From NCBI GenBank assembly GCA_027083895.1, contig JALWMN010000038.1:1-7502 (forward strand): DNA of 7,502 nt. Direction: 5' to 3'. The notes beneath the pieces are model-generated. The model did not search any database, was not told where the DNA came from, and saw only the letters and a program-made list of their open reading frames with translations. The translations under genes were made by a program, and so were the position numbers. Source of the DNA: Campylobacteraceae bacterium (GTDB lineage: Bacteria > Campylobacterota > Campylobacteria > Campylobacterales > Sulfurovaceae). Positions 5,978 through 7,502 of the stretch are shown one piece after another (the first letter of the stretch is position 1; the number at the start of each line of letters is the position of its first letter).

Positions 5978-5988
5978 GAGAGGGGATT

Positions 5989-7502
5989 ATGAGAGTACTT
6001 AAGAGGCTTAGTATACGCTCAAAGTTTATTATATTGATGCTCATTGTAACAATTACAAGTATTATGGCAATAGGATTTATTGGAAATCGAAGTGGTGAAA
6101 AGATAATTAAGAGTTCTGTTACAGAGAAGTTGCAACTCTTAAATAGTATGAAGGCTGAGCAGATTAAAGAGTACTTTGCCTCAATTGAGAGTAGTTTAAA
6201 GATGCTCTCTAGTGATCGCATGGTTTTAGATGCTCTAAGAGAGTTTATAATCTCCTACAATTTAGTAAAGTATAATGCTCTTACACAAAAAGAGCAAGAG
6301 GAGCTAATAGAGTATTATAAAAAGCAGATTCTTCCAAAAATAAAGAGTGGTTCAACTAAGAGGGTTTCGCTAGAGAATATTTTGCCAAAGAGTGTCGCAG
6401 CAAACTATCTGCAGTACCACTACTTAGTTAAAAACCAATTTTCTAAAGAGAGAGATAAGCTTATTGCTGCAAAAGATGATAGCAGCTACACCCAAACGCA
6501 TAAAAAGTACCACCAGAGCCTAAGAGAGATTGCAAACTATTTAGGGTTTGAAGATCTCTACTTTATCGATGCAGAGAGTGGCGAGATTGTCTATAGCGTC
6601 AAAAAGGGGATTGATTTTGCAAGTGATTTAAAGGTTGGCTCATTTAGAAAGAGTAATCTTGCAAATCTAAGCAGTCAATTAAATCGCTCGGTTGCAAAAG
6701 ATGCTATAGTTATGGTCGATTTTGAAAGTTATCTCCCCTCTTTTGGAAGACCAGAAGCCTTTGCGGGCATTACACTCTATGATGGCGATGAGTTTTTAGG
6801 AGTTTTGGCTGTAAAGATTGGAGTTGCTAAAATCAATCAGATACTCAGTGCCAACCATCATTGGAGTAAGTTAGGGCTAGGTGAGAGTGGGGAGATCTAT
6901 ATTGTAGGTAGCGATTACAAAATGCGATCTGAAAGTAGATATCTTATTACAGACCCAAAAAAGTTTTTTGAGACTTTAGAGAAGATTAATACACCAAAAG
7001 AGCAGATAGAGGCTATTAAACGCTACAAGAGTACAATACTGCATCTTGAAGTAAAAAATGAGACTACCCAAAAGGCTCTTAATGGTAAGGTAGGAGTAGA
7101 GTTTGGCAAAAACTATCTAGGAGAGGAGGCTCTTAACTCCTATGCCCCTTTAAATATAGGCTTTTTTAACTGGGGTATTATAGTTTCGCAAAATCTTAAA
7201 GAGGCTCAAAGTGCAATTACCTATTTTCGTGAAAAGTTTGCAATCTCTACAATAGTGATTATCTTTTTAGTAACTCTTTTTGCGATGTTAACTGCACGTG
7301 TTTTTACAAAGCCTATGAATGCATTAATAGAGGGGGTAAAAAGTATTGGTAAAAAGCAAGTACCTAAGAGAGTTGCAATTGAGAGTAGTGATGAGTTTGG
7401 GGAGTTGGCTCGATCCTTTAATGAAATAATTAAGAAGATGAGTACCCAAGAGTTAGCAATTGCACAAAAAGATCAAGAGATCCATACACTACTGCTTGAT
7501 AT
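5989..7502 (+). CDS. dCache-HAMP receptor, probably a class III nucleotide cyclase (partial)
   Basis: An uninterrupted frame of 504 codons that leaves the window, with AGGGG three bases before the ATG. Layout: TM1 at about residues 12-32; a periplasmic region of about 385 residues; TM2 at about 418-438; a HAMP domain at about 437-485 with Pro442 and the DEFGELARSFN signature (468-478). The periplasmic part begins with a helix (IKEYFASIESSLKMLSSDRM, 59-78) followed by VLDALREF. It contains GFEDLYFIDAESGEIVYSV (186-204), KVGSFRKSNLA and AFAGITLYDGDEFLGVLAVKI, as in double Cache sensors. The final visible residues, QEIHTLLLD plus the start of an Ile codon, resemble the LLLNILP linker that often precedes adenylate/guanylate cyclase domains. 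A histidine kinase or chemoreceptor output remains possible because the catalytic part is not in the window. It is co-transcribed with the TAXI protein. Confidence 0.82.
   Translation, partial: MRVLKRLSIRSKFIILMLIVTITSIMAIGFIGNRSGEKIIKSSVTEKLQLLNSMKAEQIKEYFASIESSLKMLSSDRMVLDALREFIISYNLVKYNALTQKEQEELIEYYKKQILPKIKSGSTKRVSLENILPKSVAANYLQYHYLVKNQFSKERDKLIAAKDDSSYTQTHKKYHQSLREIANYLGFEDLYFIDAESGEIVYSVKKGIDFASDLKVGSFRKSNLANLSSQLNRSVAKDAIVMVDFESYLPSFGRPEAFAGITLYDGDEFLGVLAVKIGVAKINQILSANHHWSKLGLGESGEIYIVGSDYKMRSESRYLITDPKKFFETLEKINTPKEQIEAIKRYKSTILHLEVKNETTQKALNGKVGVEFGKNYLGEEALNSYAPLNIGFFNWGIIVSQNLKEAQSAITYFREKFAISTIVIIFLVTLFAMLTARVFTKPMNALIEGVKSIGKKQVPKRVAIESSDEFGELARSFNEIIKKMSTQELAIAQKDQEIHTLLLD

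Noticed and set aside
5690..6221. Two minus-strand frames over the end of the TAXI gene and the start of the receptor gene
   Set aside because: Both are antisense to well-supported genes and show no recognisable motifs.

Overview
The window looks like a low-GC Campylobacterota (Epsilonproteobacteria) chromosome, probably a free-living, sulfur-oxidizing type such as a Sulfurimonas or Sulfurovum relative. This rests on the near-canonical epsilonproteobacterial IF-1, T-rich promoters with extended -10 boxes of the form TGCTATAAT, strong AGA/GAG/CTC codon preference, and the mix of a metal-efflux permease with receptor-type signalling genes. The genus is an inference from style, not from a marker search.

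Layout: infA (48-266) is followed by a 235-nt intergenic stretch with small inverted repeats. Next come a BFD-type [2Fe-2S] protein (502-735) and, convergent with it, panE (777-1676, minus strand). A structured 176-nt divergent spacer separates panE from a plus-strand block. That block starts with a Cu/Zn-efflux-type permease carrying a repetitive Cys-Cys linker (1853-3049), then a small membrane-anchored RDCGATTGFSTQ protein whose start codon is unclear (about 3078 or 3114, to 3503). A separately promoted secreted DUF3298/RsiV-like protein follows (3547-4716). After a gene-poor gap of about 300 nt there is a two-gene unit: a TAXI-type periplasmic binding protein (5039-5977) and, 11 nt later, a large receptor that runs off the window (5989 onward).

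How they work together: infA, the ferredoxin-like protein and panE are housekeeping genes with no obvious link. The permease and the small anchored protein are probably co-transcribed. The TAXI protein and the receptor form the clearest functional pair. No TRAP permease lies next to the TAXI protein, and the receptor has the TM, dCache-like domain, TM, HAMP layout. Its last visible residues match the linker that commonly precedes class III adenylate/guanylate cyclase domains. The pair may therefore be a ligand-binding sensor that signals through a cyclic nucleotide, rather than a transport system. The output domain lies outside the window, so this is an inference.
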